From Excoecaria cochinchinensis (lineage: Eukaryota > Streptophyta > Magnoliopsida > Malpighiales > Euphorbiaceae), in NCBI GenBank assembly GCA_947683425.1, contig CANTUQ010000031.1, positions 9,856,501 through 9,920,500 of the forward strand: DNA of 64,000 nt, in the 5' to 3' direction. The notes below the pieces were generated by a model, which had not been told where the DNA came from, made no database searches, and was given only the letters and a program-made list of their open reading frames with translations. The stretch's first letter is position 1, and every line of letters begins with the position of its first letter. Shown one piece after another: positions 36,340 to 47,330 of this stretch. A program made the translations under genes and the position numbers.

Positions 36340-37682
36340 GTGGAAGATTTTCGTATGCACGGTCAAGGCGTGCCGCATCGGGATGGCCATCACAACTAGG
36401 GATCAGAGTTTTATAGTATAGGCTTTCTTGTCTTTTGTATAACATGTAATATTTTGTGTGCCCTTTGAAACAGTATGCTTTGGGCCTTTGTATATATGAA
36501 ATCTTTTGTAATATGTACAATCTTTGTTTATGAATATATAATAGAAAGAAAAAAAAATTTATCCTGTTCCGTACCGCTATGCTTCTCTTTTATAAGCTTT
36601 ATATTATCTCTGTATTATCTGTTTACTTACTGTGATCGAATGTTTTGGTATGTGTAATGTGACACTCCTATCTACCGGGACTCTTCTCCCTCTACCGGGG
36701 TAGAAGTCTCCATGGTATAGGTTGTGGTGTGACACGTAAGGTACTATTTGTGCACTCGTTATCCACTATTGTGAGTCAGCAGGTGGTTTGTTGGTTTGTT
36801 TTAATTTGAAATAACTACAAGAATGTGACACCCGTATGAGCATAGTAATGATTTGAGGAATCAGTTTATATGTATATGAACGTAGATTCGAGCTTCGGAA
36901 TGTATGTCTTTATATCGTAAGCATGATTGGTTATCTAACACCATTATTCGCACTTGTCATGTGTTGTGTTATAAGTTTCAGAATGCCTTGAATGTGATTC
37001 GACTAATGTATTTATGTATGTGACTCAAGCATGGTTTTGTTATATATAAGCATGTGAACCGAAGCAGTTGTGGCTGTAAGTATGTAAGATTTAACTGTAC
37101 TTTCTGCATGGTGATGATATGAATGTGATGTTATGTGATTATGTCTTCAGTCTTCACTATTAGAGTGTTTTCGGCATGATATTTTATATATTAGAGTTGC
37201 GCAGCGGTAATGTGGTGCTTTGGATGTCGTCCCTTGGATTTTGGCCAGTGTGTGTATGGCATGTCAAAGTATGTTAGATAGATAGTATTCTTAACATGAT
37301 AGTTGGGGGCGTTATCATATGGTAATTGTGTCGCATTTGATTGGATTGTCAGTTCATGCATGAGTACTTGGTTATGACAATTGCATGTGTAAATCTCATG
37401 TGACTTCGCACGGTAAGGTACTGATATTTGATACCACGGTAGGTTTATGCATGTGATATTGTATGTAGTTCTGCATGATGATACTTGTATCGTGTATTGT
37501 ATTATGTCTGTTTTGGCCTATTCTTGACATAAGTATATGGTTTTGGGTTGCGAGTTGTCGAATTAATGCCTTTACTATGCAAGCCTGATTATATATGTAT
37601 TTTGAATGTTCGCATTAGCCATTGTGAGTGTGATATGCCTTGGCGACCATTGTGAATGGCCGCTCATACTCTTGTGTGTTCT

Positions 37683-37730
37683 CCCCACTAAGCGTTTATC
37701 GCTTAGCACGGATTCCCTTCCCGTGCAGGT
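37683..37730 (+). other. LTR double hairpin (F 5' LTR)
   Basis: CTAAGCG-TTTAT-CGCTTAG then CACGG-ATTCCCTTC-CCGTG and CAGGT; 429 nt before the LTR end. Confidence 0.78.
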
Positions 37731-38164
37731 GGCAGGTTTGGTTCTGTTCGAGTTGCGCATCTGCAAAGTCGGCCACATAGGAGTTTGAAGCTTTATATTT
37801 TGTTCAGCTTATGTATTTTGGCTATTGTATTTCTATAACCCTTTGTATATGTAATTATATGTAAGAATCTTGAGATTACTTTTGGGAAATGTAAACGTTA
37901 GTATGTTTTTATGTTAAGTTATTCCTTTGTTTTATCATTCGCTTTATGCTTCCGCTTAGTGCCTGCGTGTGTGTGAGTTATTGCATGATCAGTTTGTGCC
38001 CGAAAGTTAAGTAAAGTTTTTAATTAACCCGTATTTTCGTATGTATGTTATGTATGAATGTATGCTTCCGTGTTGTGCATGTGCTTATCTGTGTGAGTGA
38101 GCATCGGGTAGCGCGCCCGTCGGCGTCCTTTCAACGGGGGCGATGGTGGGGGTGTTACAGTTAG

Positions 38165-38176
38165 TGGTATCAGAGC
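38165..38176 (+). other. Primer binding site of F (tRNA-iMet)
   Basis: TGGTATCAGAGC five bases after the 5' LTR. Confidence 0.92.
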
Positions 38177-38287
38177 CCAGGTTTGATGATTCTGGGTGTG
38201 TTGTTTGTTATGTGTTGAGTCTTTGCATGAGAGTCGATTTCGTGTCGTGGCCTAATGCAGATGCATCTTATTTTGTGTCGTGTCTAG

Positions 38288-38858
38288 ATGGAGTCTGATC
38301 CTAGTGAGAATGTGGGCGAGACAACGGAAAGTGTGAACCCAATTAGTGCTGATCAGAATGTTTTCGAGCGTCCTCCAGTTGAAGATTTTGGTCGTGTTTC
38401 GGAGGATAGGGCTATAGTGCAAGGGTTGATTCGGATTTTGGATAGGTTAACCGCTCCTCAGGTTTCCCCGGATTTGATTCAAAATGTACCTCAGAAGAGA
38501 AAAGGATCGGTTAGAGAAGTGCCAGCAGGAAAAAGGGTTCGAGAGGCATCGATGTGTCAACAATGTCAGAAGCAACATGGGGACAAGAGTAAGAAGAAGT
38601 GGGTACCGCTTATATATCAGCACTGCCAGAAGCGACATCGGGCACATGTCGGAAGCTTTCAGGTGTGGCAGCTTAGAACATCAGATAATCGATTGTCCTA
38701 AGAAGATAAGTGAGAGTCTAGCTGGGCAAGCTAGAAAGGATGTGGAGGATTTGCTCAGATCTTCTCGAGCGCCTGCGGAGTTTGTAACGCATGCCAGGGA
38801 TGCGATTGAGACCGCAGATTCTTCTGGTAAGTTACATTGCAAGCTTTTGTCTAAGTAA
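38288..38858 (+). pseudogene. Truncated gag-like ORF of element F
   Basis: ATG at 38288 opens 137 codons to 38701: an acidic N-terminus (MESDPSENVGETTES), then basic Cys/His pieces CQQCQKQH and HCQKRHRAH. Near 38660 the coding sense passes to a second frame (38484-38858), which carries FRCGSLEHQIIDC, a Gag zinc knuckle with its first Cys lost, and a tail rich in Ser and Ala. Capsid and pol are absent. The pattern fits the end regions of a Tekay-type Gag joined by a deletion. A short RNA-binding protein cannot be excluded. Confidence 0.62.
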
Positions 38859-38897
38859 GTTTTGTTTGTTTGGGTTGTTTGGATGTAAGTGTTTAGC

Positions 38898-38937
38898 AGT
38901 GAATTTCGAGGACAAAATTCTTTTAGAAGGGAAGAGT
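38898..38937 (+). other. Polypurine tract of F
   Basis: GAATTTCGAGGACAAAATTC followed by AGAAGGGAAGAG just before the 3' LTR. Confidence 0.85.
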
Positions 38938-40023
38938 TGTCACATCCCAAAATAGCCCTGGTCGGAATGTGTATGCTAAGTCGGGAATGCAAGGGTATTT
39001 CAGTAATTTGTGCATGAGAAATTTGGATAATAAGGACTTAATGGCAAATAATTAATTAAGTATGTTAAGAAGAGAAATGTTAGAGTGTGCATGTGGTATG
39101 CGGTTGTAGGGTGTTTTGGTTGTGGCATTTATCTAGTGAAGTGTGAGTTTGGTACCTAGGCATGAGATATTTATTTAAGAAAGGATTGGGTGCATGTCAG
39201 AGTAGGGTGTAATGGTTTGAAAAGTCAAAGGAGGAGTTTTGGTCCATTTGGAGGTTGCCAAGTGGGCTTGGTAGGTGGGCAATTAATGGGAAAATGGGAA
39301 AAAGAGATAAAGAATGAGGGAGAAAAGCAGATCACGTTTTCTGCTCTCTCTTTTCCTCCTCTTTGTTTTTCTATCTTTTCCTTTTCCCATTCCTTGCATC
39401 CCTTCCTTGGTTGTGTGTGTGTGATTTGGTGTTTTGGTGGAGCTTGAGGATTGCTTGAAGAGTGATTTGGTGTCTTGGTGGAGCTTGAGGATTGATTGAA
39501 GAGGTAAGTTGGGGTTTAGGGTTCCTGCATGCTATTCTTCTTCTTCTTCTTCCTCTGGTTTAAATTGAGTTAGGGTTTGGACTAAGGATTTTGTGGGTTT
39601 CTTGTTTGTGCAAGCTTTGGATTGCAAGAAGAAGCTTAAGGATAAGTAGAGGATTGAGGATTGAAGCTTAAAGTGCGATTTTTGGATCTTCAATTTCAGG
39701 TTTGGGAGCTTTGATTCCTGCATTTGAACTTCTGAGTTGTTTTTGCCCTAATTTCACTTAGGTTGTAAATGTGTTTGCATTATTTAATTTCTAGAATTTG
39801 GTGTGTTTTGGCATGTGTTTATGCATGATTTTGGTTGTTTTGATTGTTAATTATGTTGGTGTTTCGTCATTTTTTATGTATGAAAGATCTATTTGAAGGT
39901 AAGATGAGATTGGTAGTGTTTTGAATCAAATTGAAATTGATTTTGTCGATTTCTTAGAATTCTGGGCATGCTGGGAACGAAAAATCGCGATTCTGCTGGA
40001 ATTTCCATCTCCAATACGTGTGT

Positions 40024-40306
40024 GTCGTGACTGCCCTGACTGAGGCAAGTCACGAGTCGTGACTCCCAGTCATGACACGTGACTCTGTCTCCCAGTCACG
40101 ATGCATGACTTCTCGGCGGGCTGTCACGGGGCATGACTCTCCAGTCACGACGCGTAACTGCCCTATGAGAGGCAAGTCACGAGTCGTGACTTAGAGTCAC
40201 GACTCGTGACTCCCTTGTGAGGCATGTCACGAGGCGTGACATAGAGTCACGACTCGTGACCCTCCTTTGAGGCCAGTCACGAGTCGTGACATGGCTCGTG
40301 ACCGAC
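40024..40306 (+). repeat. Palindrome array, F 3' LTR
   Basis: As at 33001-33231 plus an extra segment near 40107-40155 with GTCACGGGGCATGAC and GTCACGACGCG. Confidence 0.85.
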
Positions 40307-42306
40307 CCCCTTCAGCCCCATTTTTCCGAATTAGCCCAGTTTCAACCAAAATTAATTTCCTATTTCTTCTGTATGGACTTATACTCCTATATGATTTATG
40401 TCATACTTTATATGCTCTTATGGCCTTTTCTGTTTTGCCTTATTCCCCAAGCAACTAGTTTTCTTATAAAATGACTTTCAAATGCTTTTATGGCTTTTCC
40501 CCTACTGTGTGCTATATTACCTTGCTTATATGAATGGTTATCCTAATTTATTTGTGATTAACAATATGTTATCCATGATAAGTTACATGTGGTATTTTTT
40601 GGAATAAGTGTTGGATTATAGTGATCCGGTTAAATAATTGTGGGATTTCAACTGTATGGTTTTGATTTATATATGCTTATTGTTGTGATTTCTATTGCAT
40701 GTCATTTTTTTTCGAATGCGAAGGAATTATGAAGGCTAACTTTCTGATTGTTTAGTCCCGAGCATGTCATATTAAAATGTAAAATATGTTATGCATATCT
40801 TTGATCAGATCCTCCTCTAAGAAAAACCTGCCATACTTAAGAGTATATTGTATCATTCCACGATTAAGATTATGCGTTATTAATCATTGGCATGGTAGTG
40901 CTTCCATACTTGATTTTTGACATGCTTTAGAACATTATTTAATGTTAAAGTGTGTTGACTTTATTATGTTTTGCAATAGGAATTGTATGATATATGACCG
41001 ACTTTATGAGCATATTTATATGTCTATCGTACTCTAGTTTATACATGATGTATATATATATATATGCGTTGTGCGATTCGAAACGTGAATTGTTTTATGC
41101 ATGACCTGCGAGAGTCAGTCTAGTGGATAGTTAGGCATGCCTAATAGAGTCTTTTAGCTGTAGCCCAGTGGATGTTTGGACCCTGAACAAGTCCCCCATT
41201 TGGTTCCTCGCGAACCCTTTATGTGTACGGATCTTTACGATCCTTTTTAATGTGTTTGTATCTTGTTTAAGATCCCCCTCAGTGAAATGTTTTAATTGTG
41301 ACAAAATAAAATGGTTTTCGATTCGTACCCGTAAGGTACCCTTTGGCCGATTTGTACCCGTAAGGTACTATTTGTGCACTCGTTATCCACTATTGTGAGT
41401 CAGCAGGTGCTTTGTTGGTTTGTTTTACTTTGAAATAACTGCAAGAATGTGACACCCGTATGAGCATAGTAATGATTTGAGGAATCAGTTTATATGTATA
41501 TGAACGTAGATTCGAGCTTCGGAATGTATGTCTTTATATCGTAAGCATGATTGGTTATCTAACACCATTATTCACACTTGTCATGTGTTGTGTTATAAGT
41601 TTCAGAATGCCTTGAATGTGATTCGACTAATGTATTTATGTATGTGACTCAAGCATGGTTTTGTTATATATAAGCATGTGAACCGAAGCAGTTGTGGCTG
41701 TAAGTATGTAAGATTTAACTGTACTTTCTGCATGGTGATGATATGAATGTGATGTTATGTGATTATGTCTTCGGTCTCCGCTATTAGAGTGTTTTCGGCA
41801 TGATATTTTATATATTAGAGTTGCGCAGCGGTAATGTGGTGCTTTAGATGTCGTCCCTTGGATTTTGGCCAGTGTGTGTATGGCATGTCAAAGTATGTTA
41901 GATAGCTAGTATTCTTAACATGATAGTTGGGGGTGTTATCATATGGTAATTGTGTCGCATTTGATTGGATTGTCAGTTCATGCATGAGTACTTGGTTATG
42001 ACAATTGCATGTGTAAATCTCATGTGACTTCGCACGGTAAGGTACTGATATTTGATACCATGGTAGGTTTATGCATGTGATATTGTATGTAGTTCTGCAT
42101 GATGATACTTGTATCGTGTATTGTATTATGTCTGTTTTGGCCTATTCTTGACATAAGTATATGGTTTTGGGTTGCGAGTTGTCGAATTAATGCCTTTACT
42201 ATGCAAGCTTGATTATATATGTATTTTGAATGTTCGCATTAGCCATTGTGAGTGTGATATGCCTTGGCGACCATTGTGAATGGCCGCTCATACTCTTGTG
42301 TGTTCT

Positions 42307-42354
42307 CCCCACTAAGCGTTCATCGCTTAGCACGGATTCCCTTCCCGTGTAGGT
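42307..42354 (+). other. LTR double hairpin (F 3' LTR)
   Basis: Same as the 5' copy; stem 1 loop has one change, and the CAGGT after stem 2 is TAGGT. Confidence 0.75.
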
Positions 42355-43141
42355 GGCAGGTTTGGTTCTATTCGAGTCGCGCATCTGCAAGGTCGGCCAC
42401 ATAGGAGTTTGAAGCTTTATATTTTGTTCAGCTTCTATATTTTGGCTCTTGTATTTCTATAACCCTTTGTATATGTAATTATATGTAAGAATCTTGAGAT
42501 TACTTTTGGGAAATGTAAACGTTAGTATGTTTTTATGTTAAGTTATTCCTTTGTTTTATCATTCGCTTTATGCTTCCGCTTAGTGCCTGCGTATGTGTGA
42601 GTTATTGCATGATCAGTCTGTGCCCGAAAGTTAAGTAAAGTTTTTAATTAACTCGTATTTTCGTATGTATGTTATGTATGAACGTATGCTTCCGTGTTGT
42701 GCATGTGCTTATCTGTGTGAGTGAGCGTCGGGTAGCGCGCCCATCGGTGTCCTTCCTGTAACACCCCCTTCCCATACATAGGCGATCCCATCCGAGAGGG
42801 AGTGAGATGCCGTATGAGTAAAGGTGTCACCAAACAATAGCGAAACAAAACATACATTCATTAAACATACATTCAGAAAATACGGAATAATTAAAAACTT
42901 TACATGCAGGAAGCAAAAGCTGATCATGCATTACTATAATAAACTATTACAATATTGATCTGATCCACTAGCTGATACAAAATGATACTACATATACAAA
43001 AATATAGATACTAAAGCGGAAGCTGATACAGAGAGTTCTATACAAAAAGAATCAATAACTGATACAAAACTGAGCCCTACACTAATCCCTTCTGTGTTGG
43101 CTTGATGACGGCGACTCTCAAAAAGCAAAACGCCTTCCGCA

Positions 43142-43188
43142 CCTGCACGGGTAAAAACACCGTGCTAAGCGATAAACGCTTAGTGGGG
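43142..43188 (-). other. LTR double hairpin (H)
   Basis: CTAAGCG-TTTAT-CGCTTAG, then CACGG/CCGTG around a 9-nt loop and CAGGT in sense orientation; 385 nt before the LTR end. Confidence 0.8.
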
Positions 43189-43913
43189 AAACACACATAA
43201 ATAATGGACGGCCATTCACAATGGTCATCAAGGCATAACACATTCACAATGGCAGAATGCAAAGGCTATAACATAATCCATACAAACATGCTCACGTAAT
43301 AAAGCCATACAAACAGTATTTCATAATCATACTCATTCAGAAATAATCCATAATACAATACATTGATATACTCATTCGGATAACCCTTTTATAGCCAAAT
43401 CAGATCAAGCAGTTCAAATAAACATTTAAAGAACACTTGCTGACTCTAGATAGTGGATAACGAGTGTACAGACAGTACTTTCCGGGTACGAGCCGATTAC
43501 AGACAGTACATTACGGGTACGAACCGATTAAACCATTTTACTTTAACTTTCACAGATATTTCCAAAAGGGACCTTAAACAAGATCCAATACAGAAAAGGG
43601 TTCGCGAGGAACCAAACGGGGACCTGATCGGGGTCCAAACAGAACAATGGGATGCAGCAACAGACTCTATTAGGCATGCCTAACTATCCATTGACTCGAC
43701 TCTAGCAGGTTATGCGTCATTCAAATCACATTTCAGAGTACAGAATGTAATTCATTAGAAAATCATGGTATCACGCATATCAAAGCATTTAACAGAATGT
43801 CATGCATCAAACAACAGTAATATTCATTCAGGAGAAATACAAATTCACTTCTGAGTTAAAAACTGGGAAATTTTGGAAAAACGGGCTGAACGGAGAAACG
43901 GGTGAGGTTGGCT

Positions 43914-44285
43914 GATCACGAGGCGTGACTGGCCTCCTCACCAGGCAGGTCACGCGACGTGACCGAGGGTCACGCGACGTGACTTGCGTGTTTCTCGCTG
44001 ATCACGTTGCGTGATCTTTGCAAATCACGCAACACCCCTCGCAGGTCACGGCGTGACTGAACGTCACGTCTCGTGACTTGCTACACTCAAGCAGATCACG
44101 TAGCGTGATCTCGCAGATCACGTACGCCTCGCCTCGCAGGTCGCACGACGTGACCGAGGATCACGTCGCGTGACTTGCTTGTTCTTCAGCTGGTCACGCG
44201 ACTGGCTTCTCAGCAGGCAGGTCACGGCGTGACCGAGGGTCACGTCTCGTGACTTGCCTTCTTCCGTAGCGAGTCACGCGACATG
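43914..44285 (-). repeat. Palindrome array, solo LTR H
   Basis: More than ten inverted repeats of the GTCACGCGACGTGAC and GATCACGTAGCGTGATC types in about 370 bp. Confidence 0.85.
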
Positions 44286-45257
44286 AAGAAATTCAACAGT
44301 ACTTCGACTTTTCCAGAATTTCCAGAATTCTCAGAACAACAATTTCAATCCCAATTTGATTTTAAACCATACAAACCTGTCTTTACCTTCCAGAAATCAT
44401 CTCAAACAACATATAAACAACTCAAAACAGTATTCAGTTAAACTAATCAAGGGTATTTGCATTCAAATTCTTCAAGAACATATAAACCCTAGAAATTTCC
44501 AGTAAACTCAAATTATGCAAAGCACAAGCAATTATTCCCAAACCTGAATTCTAAGCCTCTATCACTTAGCTCCACTAGGTCCAGCAACCTCTTTGCCCTT
44601 AGGATCACGAGGAGCTTCAGCTAAACACAAACACAGCAAGAATATCCACAAAGAAAACCCTAAGTTAAATCTAAACTTAAGGAAGGAGAAGAAGTAAATG
44701 AAACAATTAGATGAGGAAATTCAATTACTTACTTGAGAGGATGCAAGGTGAGGATTAATTTCACCAATAATACCTTGAACCAACAGTACAGTACTTGAGA
44801 TAGAGAAAGAGAAGAAGAAGAAAGTGAATGAAGAAAGAAACGTAAATCTGACTATTTCCTTTCTTTCATCCCCTTTTCTTTTCCTTTTCTTTACCCTAAA
44901 TAAGTGTCCACTTCTTATTGGTGGAATTAACCACTCACACCTAAATTCCACATGCATCACACACCTAATGCACTTATAAATAAAGTACCCTACAATGGCA
45001 TAAACACACACACTTAATGCATACTCCACTAAATCACCCTTCAATGGTATGCTCTAATGTACACAAGTATTTCTCACTTAATTAACACACTAATGCCATG
45101 TATGTACCCACATAATAATAAAAACCCAAAAGCATACATTTTACTAAAATACCCTTATGAAATGCTGAACACATGCGAATGCTTACACATACAGACAGAC
45201 AGACAGACGGACAAACAGGCTCATTCTATTAGGGGGCAAATGGGGTGTGACAACTAG

Positions 45258-45455
45258 TAGCCTAATGGTAGTGGGATTCTAAGAATTAAAGGACTTATCC
45301 CCAGGTCCTAGGTTCGAATCCCACGGAAGGCAAAAATGCACAAGGGGAGTGTAAAGTTCTGTGAGTAATGACTGGGACCCAGTTCTGTCTGTCCTCCACC
45401 CGACGGGATGTGTTCCGGGGAGTCGAGTCTGTTCTGTACGGGCCCGGTCGTTACA
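45258..45455 (+). mobile_element. SINE-like copy 1
   Basis: 198 bp. TAGCCTAATGG at its start fits an RNA polymerase III A box, and GGTTCGAATCC at 45311-45321 is a perfect B box, as in tRNA-derived SINEs. The end GGTCGTTACA is followed by ATAAAAAGG rather than a long A tail. An LTR-derived origin is an alternative, since the reverse strand starts TGTAACGACC. Confidence 0.7.
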
Positions 45456-45475
45456 ATAAAAAGGCGCCTTTTTAT

Positions 45476-45673
45476 TGTAACGACCGGGCCCGTACAGAAC
45501 AGACTCGACTCCCCGGAACACATCCCGTTGGGTGGAGGACAGACAGAACTGGGTCCCAGTCATTACTCACAGAACTTTACACTCCCCTTGTGCATTTTTG
45601 CCTTCCGTGGGATTCGAACCTAGGACCTGGGGATAAGTCCTTTAATTCTTAGAATCCCACTACCATTAGGCTA
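45476..45673 (-). mobile_element. SINE-like copy 2, inverted
   Basis: Reverse-complement copy of 198 bp, B box at 45610-45620, differing from copy 1 by about one base. With copy 1 and the 20-bp spacer 45456-45475 it forms a 416-bp palindrome centred at 45465/45466. Confidence 0.72.
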
Positions 45674-45674
45674 G

Positions 45675-45872
45675 TAGCCTAATGGTAGTGGGATTCTAAG
45701 AATTAAAGGACTTATCCCCAGGTCCTAGGTTCGAATCCCACGGAAGGCAAAAATGCACAAGGGGAGTGTAAAGTTCTGTGAGTAATGACTGGGACCCAGT
45801 TCTGTCTGTCCTCCACTCGACGGGATGTGTTCCGGGGAGTCGAGTCTGTTCCGTACGGGCCCGGTCGTTACA
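45675..45872 (+). mobile_element. SINE-like copy 3
   Basis: 198 bp, direct orientation, B box at 45728-45738, a couple of differences from copy 1. Begins one base after copy 2 and ends exactly at the duplication CTTCC (45873-45877). Confidence 0.72.
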
Positions 45873-47285
45873 CTTCCAATGGGGGCGACGGTGGGGGTGT
45901 TACAATACTCTTAAACCACTTCTTTTTAATCGGAATAACTATACAAATCATAACTTTTTTTTTCTTATCCATAACAAAACTTAAACTCATAAAACTGACT
46001 TAATTAAACCTCATAATTCTTCTTTCATTATCTTACGTCCAAATCAATCATATTCATCAGAACAATTATTACTTTTCTCAACAATCTAAAATTAAAGCAC
46101 ATACACCTCATATATAAACCATTTAACTTACAATATCTTGCTACACAATTCCTTAATACTTTAAAAACATTTTCGACACATATGCTACTTTCTTTACAAA
46201 TAACACTCGTGTCTTACTCCAAAATCTTTTTACATTCATTTGTACAAGATTCCAAAGTACTCTTTCTACTCACTTCTGACTATATAAACATTACACTTTG
46301 CTTAACAATTGTTATGCTCTTAAATTGTACACCTTTATCTAAATATCAAATACTAATTGTACACCCTGTCAGCTTTCTCTCCATCAAAACACATACACAA
46401 ATGCTTCCCATGTGTGATCAAAGGATGATGATACAATGAGGATGTGATGGTTCTTGTATGCAATATGATGCAGAAATGCAATTGATGTTATAATGATGTA
46501 CTTTTCCCATCCTCATGGTTCAATATCCTTATATTCAAATAATTTTCTGGAGAAAGTAGATAGGCATACAGAGCAACACCATGATCTCACAAAATTCAGA
46601 TACTCCTTCATTTCCAAAATACCAAAACATCTATTCTCCCAAGGCAACCACATATCAATACCTTCAAACACTTCAACAAAACCTTCTCCTAAACCACATA
46701 ATATCACAAGAAAATTCTAACAGTACCTCTAATACTCATCTAACAAACGCATTCTAGGTCGTGCACACACATAATAGTTCAAGGCAGGTAGATCGTGACC
46801 TACCGAGCCAACACTTAACGAAACACTTTATCTAATTGGGATGTTCTTATTTTCAACACATACCTGAAAAATGAAATCATCCGCTTTGGCCAACGCTAAT
46901 CTATAAGGACACACTTCGAAACACCTAGTTAACAGGAACCGACTAAACCGGAGGTCTGGTACCAAATTGTAACACCCCTCCCACACATAGCATATCGAAG
47001 GATGAAGAGCTACAGTGAGCAGAGGGTGCTACCATACAAAGACACACATGGTAATACAGAAATCATAGTAATAAAATTTCTAATATCTAGAACCACAACC
47101 AGATACTCATCCTAAACTTATCTGACACACACACCATCATTCGCACTAAAGATTATTACATCTCATTACAAATGCTAAATAAATAAACTTAATTACAAAC
47201 CGACAATCAATAAAAACATTCTATAACTTCTACCGACTCGTTGGCCAAAGTCACAGAGAACCGCTACGCTACTCTGATCTCCTAA

Positions 47286-47330
47286 CCTGTATGGACAAAC
47301 AACTGTGCTAAGCGATAATGCTTAGTCGGG
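47286..47330 (-). other. LTR double hairpin (B LTR4)
   Basis: As LTR3; stem 2 is degenerate. Confidence 0.58.

Larger units (their letters stand above)
34293..36734 (+). mobile_element. Solo LTR G, 2442 bp
   Basis: Starts TGTAACACCCC, ends GTGGTGTGACA, flanked by CGTAA (34288-34292 and 36735-36739). The empty site is visible in the 3' LTR of F near 41360. Same family as E, but its palindrome array is of a different sequence type. Stem-loops at 35868-35881, 35942-35955, 35964-35981 and 36023-36038. No coding sequence. Confidence 0.92.
31915..38159 (+). repeat. Element F 5' LTR, interrupted by G
   Basis: Starts TGTCACATCCC, ends GGGGGTGTTACA. Modules in order: CT-rich leader near 32310-32390, candidate intron 32481-32676 (196 nt), second donor GGTAAGA near 32876, palindrome array, stem-loops 34061-34074, 34108-34124, 34132-34146, 34158-34172, 34187-34204 and 34254-34268, and the double hairpin. 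G is inserted at 34293. No gene. Confidence 0.9.
42757..45252 (-). mobile_element. Solo LTR H, 2496 bp
   Basis: Plus-strand start TGTAACACCCCC and end GGGGTGTGACA. Left flank CTTCC (42752-42756) recurs only at 45873-45877, after the SINE-like cluster, so the cluster lies between H and its right duplication. Sense modules: candidate intron 44732 down to 44544 (189 nt), array 43914-44285, stem-loops 43670-43683, 43620-43636, 43599-43613, 43569-43586 and 43506-43520, and the double hairpin. No gene. Confidence 0.85.
31915..45904 (+). mobile_element. Element F: non-autonomous LTR retrotransposon with gag remnant
   Basis: Two-LTR element on the plus strand flanked by ATACT (31910-31914 and 45905-45909). 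5' LTR 31915-38159, short internal domain 38160-38937, 3' LTR 38938-45904; both LTRs contain a nested element. Without nested parts the LTRs are about 3.8 kb. The internal domain keeps the primer site, a piece of gag and the purine tract but no pol, so it is a large-LTR deletion derivative that would depend on a relative. LTR start resembles C and J. Confidence 0.92.
38938..45904 (+). repeat. Element F 3' LTR, interrupted by H and SINE-like cluster
   Basis: Starts TGTCACATCCC, ends TGTTACA. Pieces 38938-42756 and 45878-45904 form the LTR (about 3.85 kb). Candidate intron 39504-39699 (196 nt) and stem-loop 41131-41144 match the 5' LTR. The array has about 50 bp more than the 5' copy. No gene. 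Confidence 0.9.
31775..46967 (-). other. B INT3, split by element F
   Basis: Pieces 31775-31914 and 45910-46967 make 1198 bp once F and one TSD copy are removed. Primer site at 46951-46964. Non-coding, as the other INTs. Confidence 0.85.

Noticed and set aside
45279..45652. Two identical 94-residue frames on opposite strands
   Set aside because: Mirror images of the 416-bp palindrome, not genes.
45252..45872. A tRNA gene at the A and B boxes
   Set aside because: The A-B region does not close an acceptor stem, and 120 bp of conserved non-tRNA sequence follows in all three copies.
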